From: Flaccisagitta enflata
Lineage: Eukaryota > Chaetognatha > Sagittoidea > Aphragmophora
DNA length: 64,000 nucleotides
Direction: 5' to 3'
Assembly (NCBI GenBank): GCA_965153355.1
Contig: OZ231126.1
Span: 104,780,001-104,844,000, forward strand
Positions within the stretch are counted from its first letter, which is position 1; each line of letters begins with the position of its first letter. Below the pieces are notes generated by a model. It was given only the letters and a program-made list of their open reading frames with translations. It had not been told where the DNA came from and searched no databases. This document shows positions 20,521 through 62,822 of the stretch, in pieces. The position numbers and the translations under genes are program-made.

Positions 20521-21780
20521 CAAAATTCGGGATTCGCCGGGCCAAGGAAATACCCTTATAAGATGACATATAAAGTATCCTTTCTCAATTTCTTTTTTGA
20601 GAAAAGTGTCCCTAGGTGGTCAGGGACATCAGGTAGCACTGTGGTAACAAGCTACTTTCTTCAGTGTCGATATAGCATTAGGATATAAGGCCCGAAAAAG
20701 GGCTGATTTTACCAATTTCTATATGTCCTATTTAGGTCACACTGACTATAATCACTGTAAAATTTGAGAAAAAACATGATGTGATATGAAGAAATGGAAC
20801 ATTTTCATTGGTCTTGGTTATGGTTTTGAGGACTTGAAATCTTTCGTTGACAGGTCCTTGTTCATAATGGAAAAATTTCAATTTCTTAAATTCTTTTAAA
20901 AGTACTATTTTTGACGATTTTTGGGAAAAATTCCAATTGTTGATAAAAAAACATCATCTTTCTTTGATTTTATCAACTTTTTCTTTTTTGCCCGTTTAGT
21001 AAAGACATATGAGAGTGTTCATGCCAAATTTCATGACTTTGCCATGTCTCAATCTAGAAATATAAAAATTTCAATGTGCTATAAGAAATGTGTCCACACC
21101 CTGTCACGCTTATGTCACGCTGAGATTCCTAGTATTGAGACCCATTATAAGAAACTAGGGAAGTTTGCACTGGGTATGGTCTGAAAGAGCATCAAATTCT
21201 GCGTCTAACCCTAAAATTTCAAGTCCCTCAGTCAAGGCATTCTCGATTTATGAGTATTTTTGTGATTCAATGTCTCTAGGTGTGGACACATTTCTTATAG
21301 CTGCCTCAATCTTTTTTATAGCTACGCATTGTTGAAGGCTTTAGGCTGTCAAAAAAAGAACAGGAGGTAAAAATCAACAGTGGGATGGGCATCGGGAATA
21401 CTTATTTTATCAATTCATACCAAATTCTCTAAAATTTCCTGATTGAATTTGAATTATTGCTGCAAAATGCTGTAAAAATGCTGTAAAAACAGCATTTTTT
21501 ACTGTTTTTTACAGAATTTCTCTTTGATATACTGCAGCATTGATTTTACCCTTACTCAAAATAAGTGTAACTGGTCTAGGGACACTATTTTGGAAAGAGT
21601 TGATCGTTAGATGTCGAAAATTAGTATCGGTATATGCTGTGAAATGCTGTAAAAACAGCAAAATTATATGTATTTTTGATGTTTTTTCTCAGATTCTGCT
21701 ACAATCGCTCTAAGATTTTGAAAAACGAAGTAAGTAAGCCTCAGATATATTCAAGTAACAATTCCATCTTATTGCATTAA
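20521..21780. other. Non-coding stretch with internal inverted repeats
   Basis: Contains a 22-bp inverted pair (CTATAAGAAATGTGTCCACA near 21079 and its complement near 21280) and a wider pair around GTGTCCCTAGG at 20608 and CTAGGGACAC at 21574. It may be an old foldback element. No gene recognised. Confidence 0.45.
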
Positions 21781-21794
21781 CGTTATGTATGGTC

Positions 21795-22063
21795 ACAATA
21801 ACGTTGCGGACGGGTGGGCAGGGGCGGCCAACACCCATCCACACCCAACGCCCCACCCAACCCCCTTTCCAACAGAGACACCTGCTCAAAAAGGTTCTAA
21901 AACGCTTGTTTTTCCGCTTTTCAACTCGGGCTCACGTTTGGACGGACAGACCAATGGACGGACCGACTGACCAACTAACCAACCAACAGAAGGACGGACC
22001 AACGGACGGACCAATGGATGGATGGTCGGACAAAGCCTCTTAAAGAGTTGCATGTCTGCAACT
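21795..22063 (+). mobile_element. Hairpin-ended element, divergent
   Basis: A GCGGACGGGTGGGCAGGGGC module, a long GGACGGACC/CCAACCAAC tract, CCTCTTAAAGAG, and a terminal AGTTGCATGTCTGCAACT hairpin followed by AAAAAC. Confidence 0.7.
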
Positions 22064-22099
22064 AAAAACAACTAAAAAAATAACTTTTCTTGTTCTTTT

Positions 22100-22243
22100 A
22101 GTCGCGGACACGCGACTCTACACCTTGCCTTGTCGGTCCGTCGGTATGTCAGTCTGTCCATCACATTTTTGAATTTTGGGCAGTTTTTGCATTACTGCTC
22201 CTGCCCAACCGTCCGCGACTGTCTTGCCGTGTATCCGGCCTTG
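22100..22243 (-). mobile_element. Short hairpin-ended element
   Basis: AGTCGCGGACACGCGACT hairpin, a GGTCCGTCGG tract, the CTGCTCCTGCCCAACCGTCC module, and the end GTATCCGGCCTTG. 144 bp. Confidence 0.85.
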
Positions 22244-22689
22244 TTTCTGTTCAAGCTTAATGGAATAATGCTTCGAGCGAGATGACAAACAACAGTATTT
22301 CAATGCGTCAATAGAGAATTAGAGTGAAAGTTGGACGGTTGTAGATTTGGTATGATGGAAATGATTAGACCCTTTTGTACAACATTGGAAAATTGTATTC
22401 ATCAGGTGATACAGAAATGAGACAAAGAGACACAAGAAAGTAGAGAGACGAAGGATGAGGGTGAGGATGACAATGAGCAGGAGAGGCTAAAAAGAGAGAA
22501 AGGACTGATTAACCATAATGTTCCAATGTTGTAGGAAAACGTCTAATCATTTCCATTATGTCAATACATTGTTAATAAAGAAGCTTCAAATTTGTTTTTC
22601 AAAATATGGAAAATTTCTACCAACAATTTGAACCCGATTGTTCGCGCGGAGATCTGACATCATCCTTGAAAATTCCACCGATGGTTTGA
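22244..22689. other. No gene seen
   Basis: No recognisable coding or RNA features. Confidence 0.5.
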
Positions 22690-23456
22690 ACTATGGCAAA
22701 GAAAAAAAGCGAACACTTTATTTTGCTAGTTTCTGCTTACCTATTGGCCTGAACCAAAGAAAATCCATGACCGTTTTAAAGCTCTGCAAAAAATCTTCCA
22801 AATGCGACGTTGCTGGTCATTGTAGCTTTATTAGTTAAGAAATGGCAATGGTTTGAAGAAAAAAATCGCTGATTGAAAAAATTGTTTTTTTCAACTTTTT
22901 TCCAATGGGCAATTTTAATCATTTCGTTTTTGTCAATAATTCAGCTCAGGATTGTCTTAGCTACTCGTTGTCCATGAGCAAATTAAAGAGCTTCAAATTT
23001 TCTTTAAAATGGCGCCAATAACAATTTTGTAACTTAATGCGTTTAGTTTTTATGTTAGAATGAAGATAGCCCATGAAAGTGGCGTTGTGAATTTCCAAAT
23101 TCTTGACCACCTGTCTTCATTCTAATGCCATTTCTAAACGGATAGAGCTAGAACATCCATTAAGGTCTCACTTGAAAGATCTTTCGCAGATCTTTAAAAC
23201 GGTCATGGATTTTGCTATGTTTTTTTTATTGCCTGGATGTGAAACATTGACAAAGAAGTTGTTCGCTTTTTAGTCGCGGACTCGCGACTCTAGAACCCGC
23301 CATGTCGGTCGGTCGGTTGGTCGGTCGGTCGGTCGGTCGGTCGGTCGGTCCGTCGGTAACCAAAACAAAATGCGAATGTTTTTTTGCTATTCCGCTCCTG
23401 CCCACCCGTCCGCGACTTAGGGGGAGTGTATACGGCCTTGTTTATTTTGCCATAGT
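22690..23456. mobile_element. Foldback element, copy 2, with an insertion
   Basis: Diverged copy of 7299-7894 with the same inverted ends, interrupted at 23272-23440 by a hairpin-ended element. Without that insertion the two copies align end to end. Confidence 0.85.
23272..23440 (-). mobile_element. Hairpin-ended element inserted in a foldback element
   Basis: 169 bp from AGTCGCGGACTCGCGACT to GGCCTTG with a long GGTCGGTCGG tract. The empty site is seen in the copy at 7299-7894, which has six T where this copy has five T before and three T after the insertion. This gives either a 2-bp TT duplication or an element end that includes two extra bases. Confidence 0.88.
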
Positions 23457-23779
23457 TAGATCTTACGCAGAGATCTGATATCATCCTTCAAACTTCCGAA
23501 CCTTCTTAGAAGCAGAGCCTCTAATACCATACAAGAGTACTATATAAAGCCTCATAGATTCACTTGGCTAGCGACTAAAGAGATTAAACTAAGAGTGATA
23601 AGTCCATGATACTCTTTTGCCAAAATTTGAACTCGCATTTTTGAATCTTAGTTTCATTTTACACAAAGAATGACTTTTGAAAATATGACTATTGAAGGTG
23701 TTTTGCTGCATTAACAGGAAAACTTTTCAATAGGAATGTAAAATACCCCTACCGTTTGGGCATGGGCAATAATGAAAAA

Positions 23780-24011
23780 CAAGGCTGGATACAAGGCAAT
23801 CCAATCACGGGTAGATGGGCAGGAGCAGTAATGCGAAATTCGCTCGCAAGTTTAGAAATATTTTTGACCAACCGACAGACAGACCGACCGGTGTAGAGAA
23901 GTGTCTGCGTCTAAAAAAAAACTTGCAAATTCTGGACTGTGGTGGACGGATGGATAGATGGACTGACCTACCAATGGACATGACAGGGCGTGGAGTCACG
24001 TGTCCACGATT
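23780..24011 (+). mobile_element. Hairpin-ended element, diverged
   Basis: CAAGGCTGGATACAAGGCAA start, GGGCAGGAGCAGTAATGCG module, GACCGACC and GGACGGATGG tracts, and an end GTCACGTGTCCACGATTAAAAA in which the hairpin is decayed. Confidence 0.7.
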
Positions 24012-24148
24012 AAAAAGTATTTCAGGATGACTTTTTTCAAACCTCTTTTGTCTCATCTTCAGTCAACTGATGCCTATGCCAACAGTAACGCTTACGCCGA
24101 CTTTGTCCAGTTCTACTATGTAGAATCTCTTTTCTACATTTTTGTCAC

Positions 24149-24900
<752 letters not shown>

Positions 24901-25780
24901 TGAAGGATATCTATGAAAATTTTCAGTTTTTATTTCAGAGAGAATTTTTTGGAAAGACATTCGGCACGATCCTAATCACAATCTTTACATCTGGTAGTTT
25001 TCACACCAATGCGGGCAAGTATAGAACCTTCAAATATATATGGATGTATACATATATGTAAATAGATATATTTCAATAATGTCAGAATTTAGTAAGGGTT
25101 TTTAGATAGATACATATTAGATTCATAATTCATAGATCCAGTCTTTAAAGTCGCTGTGTTTATGACTGTTTAGTCTACATGCAAAATATTGATATTTTGG
25201 ACTTTTTGGGTCTTAGCATTCAATTACATTCAAAACTACGCCTGTGCATTGATCAATATAGCGCAAAAACATCTACCCCTGAGTATTTGCACCAATATAG
25301 ACCTATACTGGTCGATCTTACTTCATCAAATGATTAAATTTTGAAAAAAAGGAAAATTTCAAACATTGTCATTATAACCTAATTTGCATAAAGATTTGAC
25401 CCTGCTAACAAATTTCAATTGTGAATTCATATATAGTAATGTATTACCTTCACAATGATACATAGATATGTTGACTTTATCTGATTTCAAAAATGGCTTA
25501 TTTTATCCACGCTTTGCCTAGGAAACCGCGAATTGTGCCTATAGCTGAGTTGGAAAACCAATCCAATGCCAGGAGCCAGCGCTAGTTCAAGGTCACGTTA
25601 TTATAGCCCCCTCAAAAATATCATAGCATTTTTTAAATAAAAAATTTGGTTTGTAAGGCAAAAGGCTTATGACTGTCAAGGGTTCTTGAATAATAGTTTC
25701 ACTGACCATATAAAATGGGTCTCAGTGCCCAAATTTGGTTCTGTGTGCATACGTAATGGAAGCTTATGATTTACAGAAAT
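24901..25780. other. No gene seen
   Basis: AT-rich sequence without a recognisable feature. Confidence 0.5.
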
Positions 25781-25854
25781 AAATGACTTTTGATTTTATT
25801 TAGTCTTTTTCTTTTTTATATTCTGTCTTATTTAGTTAGTCTTATTACTACAAA

Positions 25855-26097
25855 ATGTTGCACAATTCATATCCGTTTATACCGGCTTTGTCTGTATCGG
25901 AAATATTGGCTTATCTGGAAGAAGAAGTCCAGGTTTTTATTAGCAAGCAAGAGGACGATCTGGATGGGGCTGTCTTCCCTACCCCCAATATACAACACTT
26001 TTTCTATGCTACTGTTGTACGCGAACCTAGGGGACGGCATCTACGCTTTCATACTTTCATACAAGCGCCAAATAAATTGTTTGGATGGAATAAATAA
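25855..26097 (+). CDS. Small open frame, unknown, before a palindrome
   Basis: 80 codons from ATG of non-repetitive composition with a mixed acidic/aromatic sequence (EILAYLEEEVQVFISKQEDD, then a basic GRHLRFHTF segment). No family recognised. Its last codons fall inside a palindrome (26077-26150) that is followed by a second one (26160-26230), so it may belong to a mobile element. Coding status is doubtful. Confidence 0.25.
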   Translation: MLHNSYPFIPALSVSEILAYLEEEVQVFISKQEDDLDGAVFPTPNIQHFFYATVVREPRGRHLRFHTFIQAPNKLFGWNK

Positions 26098-26236
26098 AAA
26101 AGCAGATTTAAGTTAAGTCTGCTTTTCTTACTTATTTCATCCAAACAGTTTGTTTTTTGTTTGTTTGCGCTACGGTGGGAACTTGATTAAACGACCTTTA
26201 ATCAAGTTCCCACTGTAGTACAAACAAACAAAAAAC
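26077..26236. repeat. Two adjacent palindromes
   Basis: First: GTTTGGATGGAATAAATA...against...TATTTCATCCAAAC with an inner AGCAGA/TCTGCT stem. Second: GTTTGTTTGCGCTACGGTGG...paired with a near-complement ending at about 26230. Confidence 0.75.
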
Positions 26237-26239
26237 AAG

Positions 26240-27304
26240 TTATGATTATAGACAGACTTATCATGTCCAGCATATAGCTGCATATATTTATGAGGTGTCA
26301 GTACTTCCATCAGTACATTAGTAATCTTTGATTATTATTTTTGTAAGATGTTTTGTGTATACTAAATGGTGTAGGCCTGTCCGACCCTATATGACAGTGG
26401 ACAACATTACATCAAAACCAAAAAATAAGGACAAGAGCCTTGGGAGCTCTTACTGGAGTTTAATGCGCACCCCTCACTACTATCCTTAGAATTATCAAAA
26501 TTCATCTCAACCCTTACCAAAGAGCAACTCATCAGATACAAACCAATGGCAAGAAAAACCTATAATTGTTGGCTATTTATGAAATGTGTAAGTGACAAGA
26601 AAGAGTACCAGAAGAGTGTGCTGAACGCCCCATGTCCCTCACATCCTTCTGATCTTCCCATTGTAAAATGCTCATAACATCCATAGCCTTAAATCAAGAT
26701 TTTTCCCACTAACTGAGAATAATCCACCAAGTCACTCTGAGTCAACCCAAAATTCTCAGATATATTATTAGCAATCATATCCAAATTGAGCAAAACAAAT
26801 TACCAAAGGATAAATGAATTATCAAAGATAATGTAGTTACCCGAGGCAATGTTGTGAAGAAACCATACCATAAAGGCATTAATGAGGTATGCAGTCAAGC
26901 TGATAGTTTTGTCAGGTAAGTATTTTGTTTGTCAATAGTAAAGGATAGTTGTGAGCAATCCTGAGTAAACACCATTGAAAGCTGGCAAGGCTGTTATCCT
27001 TTGTAAATTGGAAAATCTAGACTCCTTTTGTAAGGGCAATGTTATTTCAACTTTCATATAGCTCGGACGATGCCGACCTGATCTGAACGGGATCATCGAA
27101 ACGAAACTAAGAAATAGTTTCCCGATCAACCCGCATATGCGATCACAAGTGGCTTCAGTGCATCAATTAAGATTTAGAGGTTCTTAACGTTGTGAAAAAC
27201 GACAATTTCTCCGCATGACCTAAAAAAATAGCTATTTAGATTAAAGCAAAATAACATATTGTGAAAAAGCTTTCAATTTGTAAATTCGACTTGAAGAATT
27301 CAAG
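26240..27304. other. Intergenic sequence upstream of the phosphatase gene
   Basis: No coding region recognised. It should include the promoter of the 27305 gene, but I cannot place core elements. Confidence 0.4.
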
Positions 27305-55597
<28,293 letters not shown>

Positions 55598-55769
55598 ATT
55601 TTTCATTGGTGATGCGGGTTATCGTGGTTTAAGTCATGAACGACGCAAGCTTGATCTCGATTCTTGGTAAAATGTTTTTCTTCTTTAAATGATTCTTTCC
55701 ATCATATGAAATGTTCCTTTCCGTGGAATAAGCTTTTCGGGCAGGAGTCCAGGATGAAAATTTCTTGAA
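55598..55769 (+). other. Putative 3' untranslated region of the RPTP gene
   Basis: Follows the stop codon. No canonical AATAAA was found before the foldback element, so the poly(A) site cannot be placed. Confidence 0.35.
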
Positions 55770-56425
55770 AGGAAAAGAAAAAGACACCACCCCCAGTTTT
55801 TTGCACAGAGGTCCTAAAAAAGGGTGTAGAATAAGAATATGATATTTATTTTGGTCAAATATTGGCCAAAAAAATTAGAAACTTTTTTTTGTGCTAAAAA
55901 GTGCCATTTTTGCTTTACAGTGTTACATTGAATATTTTTAAGATTTTTTTTTTTTTAATTGTTTAGTCCTCGTTTCTATTAACATTGTAGTAAACTTTGG
56001 CGATTTTGGGATGTGCCTAAGAGGCTAAAAATTGCTTTAAAAAGCCAAAATGACAAAATAAGGCAAATTTGTAAAATTCTCACAAACCAAGCATTGGAAA
56101 CCGAGCCTTAAGATAAAAAACACTAAAAGATTTACAAGACAGAAACAAAAAACGCAAAACCGCATTGAGCAAATGAGCCTCTTATGCATATGCCAAAATC
56201 TCCAAAATACAAGGATTATCCAATTTTGCTATGAAAAAAATATTCAGAGAAACATTGTTTTTAAGCAAAACCAGCATTTTTTAGCACAAAAACCGTTTTT
56301 ATGATTTTTTTAGGTCAGTACTTGAGCAAAATAATTGTCATATTCTGATTCTACATGCTGTTTAGGTCCCCCTGTGGAAAGAAATTGGGGGTGGTGTCTC
56401 TTTTTCTTTTCAAAACCCTTAGAAT
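55770..56425. mobile_element. 650-bp foldback element downstream of the RPTP stop
   Basis: Inverted arms: GAAAAGAAAAAGACACCACC near 55776 against GGTGGTGTCTCTTTTTCTTT near 56392, and matching inner segments such as AGAATATGAT/GTCATATTCT. Confidence 0.75.
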
Positions 56426-59204
56426 TGAGATATTTCAAGTCTGGATAACTGCCCGTTTTTCACAAAAGATAAAAAAGGAAAAAAAAACCATGAACAGTTA
56501 CATCTTGCTGTAAGCATGTAAAGGGAATTATAACGCTTATAACGGATAAGAAATCATGGTTCTTAAAAATCATCTCTTATTTCAATCATGGTAGTGGTCT
56601 TCAAGCTATACATGAAATTTGTTGGTCCCTTGGTGCCCGTTATACTACCTCCATTCTTCCATCGTGGTGAGAGATTAAGTAAAATAGTAGCTTTTTTCAA
56701 ACTACATTTTTGTGTTTTTTCAGCTTTTTTTTCTAATTAGTTTTCAGGGTGTTCCATCTCATTGTAGCATAAACAATCAACTTGGCTCAGCTTCTCAAGC
56801 AGATATATACAGTTAGGCAAAGAGGTGAGAGTAACTTCCCATCGCCAATGAAGATGTTTTTTTTTTTCATTTATGTATGAGGAAGTCGCAAAACAAACTA
56901 CGGGGACTACGAATCATCAGCATTTCTCGCTGACAAGTGATGTTCAATTTTATTATTAAAAATCAACCGAAAAATGGTCAGATAATTCCAAGCTTACTTT
57001 CCAGAACTCGCCCCCTCACAGTAAAGCGAGGGTTGTCAAGAACAAAATTTTCGTTTAAAAATGATTTTGAGTGGCTGCTCTGTAGTTGACCTTTTAGTCC
57101 CTGGACTATAACTCTGAATGTAAAATTGTGTTTGTCAGTCATCGCCATCACCATATTTGTAACGTTTATCTATAACAAACAAACAATGCCAGGTAGGCCA
57201 ATAAGGTGCGACGTGTTGATCGTCCAACGAATGCGTTACCAAGCAACAGACCGACCGACAGACCGACGGACACAACCAGTTATAGAGGTACTCTGTCGCA
57301 ACTAAAAAACGACAATTATAGTTAAGAACAGCGGCGTCAGAAAACAAAAGTCTATCGATCAAGAACGTCGGGATTGGTGGTGATTTGAGCCCGCAAGCAC
57401 AGTGGACAGTTCAAAACGCATTTCATTTTCAACTCTGGGAAGTAAAACAACAAGATCGATACCTGGTACAGTAGAGTGCGACTAAACCTTGGGTCAGTCA
57501 TGATTCAAACATTATAAATCTTTTGGATATGAAACTTGGTATGCTTAAGTACTGGTTAATTCCGCGCATCGGGGTCCGCCCAAGAAACCCTGACTCTCCA
57601 CCATTGTAGAAGTGTCATCGCTTCTGCTGCTGCATTGAATAAGGTCACAAAGGTTGGGTGACATACCTAACTACATGGTGCGCCATGCCAAACCAATTTT
57701 TGCTCCTTCAACTGCCCCTATGGGGTCCAAAACAGGGGTAGAAGGGCCTTTTTTGGCCTGTCCCGATTTTGTCCCTGTAAGCAAAAAGCTTGTTTAAGCA
57801 ATCAAAAAATGTCAAGCAGAGTTATATCATAGCTTGTTAGCCATCTCTATCCATCTATTGATATGTGCAAAAAATTTGGACCCAATAACTCAATTGTAGG
57901 ACGAAAAAAAATGACTACAAATCATAACACTCTTCCCCTTCATTTTTCTGTCATTATTTTCTCAAAATGAGATAAGCCGACAGTTTTTTTTGTAAACCTA
58001 TGATTGTTCAAACATTAAGCATTTTTTCTTTTGTCATTGCATTAACAACTTGTTGAACGACATTTCCTCCAAATTTCAAGGATTTTTTCCATTTCATTTT
58101 GGAGAAATCAACATTTTCCTAGAGCGTTACAATTCAAAGGTGCTCCTTGTTGGTGGTGTCACACTTGTGTCACACTATGATTCATACTCTGTCAAGGCAT
58201 AGTAACATGATTGATGGAAAATTCATCTACATGATGAGAAAAATGGTGAAATTCTGTACCTACACCTAAAATTTCAAGTCTTAATTCTAATTTGTTTGGT
58301 CACAATGAAATTACAAAGTTGATCAGTACTGAAATAGGGAGTGAATTGTAACGCTCGCCGACAAAGCCTCGTAGTTAATTCTTTGTTTCCACACAGCGCT
58401 TCTCACACAAAGGCGCGATGCTTTTGTGCCTCAATTTAGTCAAATTTCTTAAAATTCAGATTGGCTTATCCCAAAAACTATTTGAGCTAGCCCAACAAAA
58501 TTTTGCATGGTTGTTATCTAGATCAAGAGGGTTGTTCACCTATATTCTGGTGTGTCTTAAAGAATGCCAAGGAGTCCAGACAGACCAACCAACCTACCAG
58601 AAAAAAAATTGAAAAAACGGCATAACTTTTGAAATAATTGTCCAATCTGGTTGAAATTTTGCATGAAGCTTCTGTTAAAGATGCCTCGTCACTGGCATGA
58701 AACAGAGCTCGGCAAAAAATTTTTTTCCTCCAACAACCCACCCAGCCAGAAATGGTACTTACAGAGATTTTTTCAAAAAACTCAAAATTTTTTTGAAAAA
58801 TTCAGAAACATGATCACACATGATTGCTTGAACATATTCATCAAGAATTTGACTGTCATATTGATTTCTTCATTGTATTTAACTAAATTTATTATTAGTA
58901 CTTTTGCGAAAAAATGTGTAATTAGGCCTAATTTGCATGAAAAATGTGCTCACATAAGAAAATCCAAGTATCAATTCATACGTGATATAAGGCTAGCTAC
59001 ATGGTGATGTATGGTTTTGTTCAATTTTCAACATTTTAAAATTGATGGATTTCACTCCGTCCACGGACCCTTTTCCATGACATTAACCTACTATAATTAT
59101 AAAGGCTTTGTCAGGTTGGCTGAAGAGGTCAGTTGGTCTCTAGCTTCAAAGTTCATTTCTCACTGAAATTTTCCCAGCCTTCGGGTGATTCACATGACCC
59201 CAGC
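56426..59204. other. Intergenic, no gene; one GGAC-type element end
   Basis: AT-rich. At about 57240-57303 a GACCGACC tract is followed by TTATAGAG and CTGTCGCAACTAAAAAA, a degenerate hairpin-family end. Frames at 58418-59007 look like AT-rich chance open frames. Confidence 0.5.
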
Positions 59205-59636
59205 AGACTTAAACCAGCAGACTTAAACTAAAAAACCAAAAAACCAAAAACATATATGACCAAAACATATTAGAAACCATGTTAAATGACTAAAAACCCA
59301 AAAAAACAAAAACCAAAAAACAAAAACCAAAAAACTTAAATGACCAATACATCCCAAAAAACCATGTTAAATGACCAAAAATGACCTGAAATGTCCCAAA
59401 ATGACTTAAAATGACATAAAACTACTTTAAATGCCCAAAAACGACACAAAAATGACCAAAAATGACTAAAAGCAACCAAAAGTGACTAAAAGCAACCAAA
59501 AATGACTAAAAACAACAAAAAATGACTTAAAATAACTCCAGAAGACCCAAAATGACCAAAAACGACGCAAAAAGTGTCACGGACCAACGGACCGACCGAC
59601 GGACAGAGCGGGTTGTAGAGTCGCGTGCACGCGACT
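59205..59636 (+). mobile_element. Hairpin-ended element, right part
   Basis: Short AAACCAGCAGACTT array, AAAACC and TGACCAAAAA arrays, GGACCGACCG tract, and the palindrome GTCGCGTGCACGCGAC, then TGAAAAA. It has the same internal modules as 1-1418. Confidence 0.8.
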
Positions 59637-60020
59637 GAAAAATCTCTATCCTCATACTAACAAGAAATTCCGCGCCGAGGGGATTCACCCCCAACTACAC
59701 TCTTTTTTTTTATTATAAGAACGTCATGTTTTTTCCGAAGGCTTCATTTTCTTATTTTCAAGGTCAAATGAAGCCTTCAATGTTCTTAGAGCGTTTTTAA
59801 TTTTAAATACTATATAAACTATAGGAAACCTTATAATATAGTATTAGTCATTTACAGTAGATATATTTTTATTAAATACTGTTAAAACAAATACCAATCA
59901 TTAAAGTCTGAGGATATTTTAATGCTGTTTATTTAAAAAATTATGAAGTATCATCTTAATTATACTAAAATTCAAGTGTTTTCTATATACTTTTTAAATA
60001 TCATCGTAATCAAAATTTTT

Positions 60021-61340
60021 AGTCGCGTGCACGCGACTCTACAACCCGCTCCGTCGGTCGGTCCGTCCGTCCGTCCGTCGGTCCGTCGGTCGGTAACACT
60101 TTGCTTTTTTTCGTCTTTTTGGGTTGTCTGGAGTGATTTTGAGTCATTTTTTTGTTGTTTTTGGGAATAATTGGTTGCTTTTAGTCATCTTTGGTTATTT
60201 TTGGTCATTCTTGGTCATTTTGGTCTTTTTGGTCATTTTGGTGATTTTGGTCATTTTTGGTCATTTTTGGTCATTTTTGATTATTTTTGGTCATTTTTGG
60301 TCATTTTTGGTCATTTTTGGTCATTTTTGGTCGTTTTTGATCATCTGTGGTCATTTTCGGTCATTTTGGTCATTTTGGTCATTTTGGCCATTTTGGTCAT
60401 TTTTGGTCATTTTTGGTCAATTTTGGCCATTTTTGGTCATTTTTTGATCATCTGTGGTCATTTTTGGTCATTTTTGGTCACTTTTAGTCATTTTTGGTCA
60501 TTTTCGTCATTTTTGGTCATTTTGGTCATTTTGGTCATTTTGGTAATTTTTGGTCATTTTTGGTCATTTTGAGTCACTTTTGGTCATTTTTGGTCATTTT
60601 TGGTCAATTTTGGTCTACTTTGGTCGATTTTGGTCATTTTTGGTCATTTCTGGTCATTTTTGGTCATTTTTGGTCATTTTTGGTTATTTTTGATCATCTT
60701 TGGTCATTTTTGGTCATTTTGGTCGATTTTGGCCATATTGGTCATTTTTGGTCATTTTTGATCATCTGTGGTCATTTTTGGTCATTTTTGGTCATTTTTG
60801 ATCATCTGTGGTCATTTTTGGTCATTTTTGGTCATTTTTGGTCATTTTGGTGATTTTGGTCATTTTTTGTCATTTTTTGTCATTTTTTGTCATTTTTTGT
60901 CATTTTTTGTCATTTTGGTCATTTTTGGTCATTTTTGGTCATTTTTGGTCATTTAGGTCTGCTGGTTAAGGTATGCTGGTTTAAGTCTGCTGGTTTAAAT
61001 CTGCTGGTTTAAGTCTGCTGGTTTAAGTCTGCTGGTTTAAGTCTGCGGGTTTAAGTCGGCTGGTTTAAGTCGGCTGGTTTAAGTCGGCTGGTTTAATTCT
61101 GCTGGTTTCGGTCTGGTTTGAGTCTGGTTTGAGTCTGGTTTGAGTCTGGTTTGAGTCTGGTTTGAGTCTGGTTTGAGTCTGGTTTGAGTCTGGTTTTAGT
61201 CTGGTTTGAGTCTGGTTTGGGACTGGTTTGGTTCTGGTTTGGATCTGGTTTAAATCTGATTTTCGAAAAAAAAGATCAATAAGGAGTCAGATCAGTTCAG
61301 TTATTTTTGTCCTGCACGCGACTTATAGGTGTTGGCCTTG
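60021..61340 (-). mobile_element. 1.3-kb hairpin-ended element with three minisatellites
   Basis: Inverted version of 41008-42821: palindrome first, GGTCCGTC tract, ACACTTTGCTTTTTTTCGTC, TCATTTTTGG array (60170-60950), AAGTCTGCTGGTTT array (60955-61100), GTCTGGTTTGA array (61105-61230), then CCTGCACGCGACTTATAGGT and GGCCTTG. The Phe/Trp/His-rich open frames are array translations. Confidence 0.88.
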
Positions 61341-61689
61341 TTTTCTCAAGACTTGAAGCCTTCGTATGTTCTTAAGATGTTCTTAATTTTGGGGCTATTC
61401 AAAGCCTTGATGTTCTTATAAACTAGGTTCTTATAAAAAAAAAAGTGTATTCAAGCCATTTTTTAAAAAACGCTCCAAAACTGGACGAAGTGTAACTTAC
61501 GTCGCTTTAAATTCAACCAATTTTTTTTTCAATTTTTTTTCTCTAGTTTATTTACCTTTCTTTACTCTTTTGTTTGATACCTTCAAACCCGCGAAACTCT
61601 TTCTAGTTTTTCTATCAGATGCAATTTTCTGTAGCATGTTGTTATCGCGGAAATACCCCTCAAAACCACGGTTTTTCACTTTGGATATC

Positions 61690-62265
61690 ATACAGTATGT
61701 TTCAACTCATTTGTAACATTATACGACGGCATAACTCTAGAAGTAAAAGAGATATCCTAATTCTGAAAAAAGTATCTGAAAGATTATTGTTTGGCATTTC
61801 ATACTAAACAATTCTCAGGGATTTTCTATAGAATTTGATACTTGTCACACCCTGAGGAAGTTTGGGTCAAATTATGCAAAAAAATGTGATTTTTCTCTCT
61901 TTTTTCTAGTGAATTACATCTATAGACAGTTTTCTCTCTGTATTTTCACAAACTGCTTCAAAACATCTTATATATAAAACCCATCTGGAATGAAAATCTC
62001 AAAATTCTTTCAAAATTAAAGCAAGATTAGTAAACAATTTTTTTTTTACAAAACAATATTATAACTTACTTTGCAAAGCATTATTTATATGTATGACATT
62101 TTGAGGGGATTAGATTTTTCAAAAAAATCACGGGGATCAATCATCATAAAATGCCAAACTATAACCTATAAAAGGTTTTTTTCAGAATTAAAATATCTTT
62201 ATTACTTCTAGATTTATGCCGTCGTATAATGTTACAAACGAGTTGAAACATAATGTATTACTACA
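61690..62265. mobile_element. Foldback element related to the arms in intron 5
   Basis: Inverted pair: TATACGACGGCATAACTCTA near 61720 against TAGATTTATGCCGTCGTATA near 62212, plus outer GTTTCAACTC/GAGTTGAAAC. The same arms occur at 34900-35010 and 36640-36770. Confidence 0.75.
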
Positions 62266-62399
62266 AAAATAAACACTCTCTTTCTCGAGTAGGGGGGTAT
62301 TTCTTCCTCAATTTGTATCTGGTTTTGGTAAAAAAACAAAAACAAAACAAAACAAAAATACGACATTCTTGATATACAATGTGCTCTTTGTGCATGGGT

Positions 62400-62822
<423 letters not shown>

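Noticed and set aside
60124-60956. Phe/Trp/His-rich frames up to 133 codons resembling repetitive membrane proteins
   Set aside because: Translation of the TCATTTTTGG array of a hairpin-ended element.
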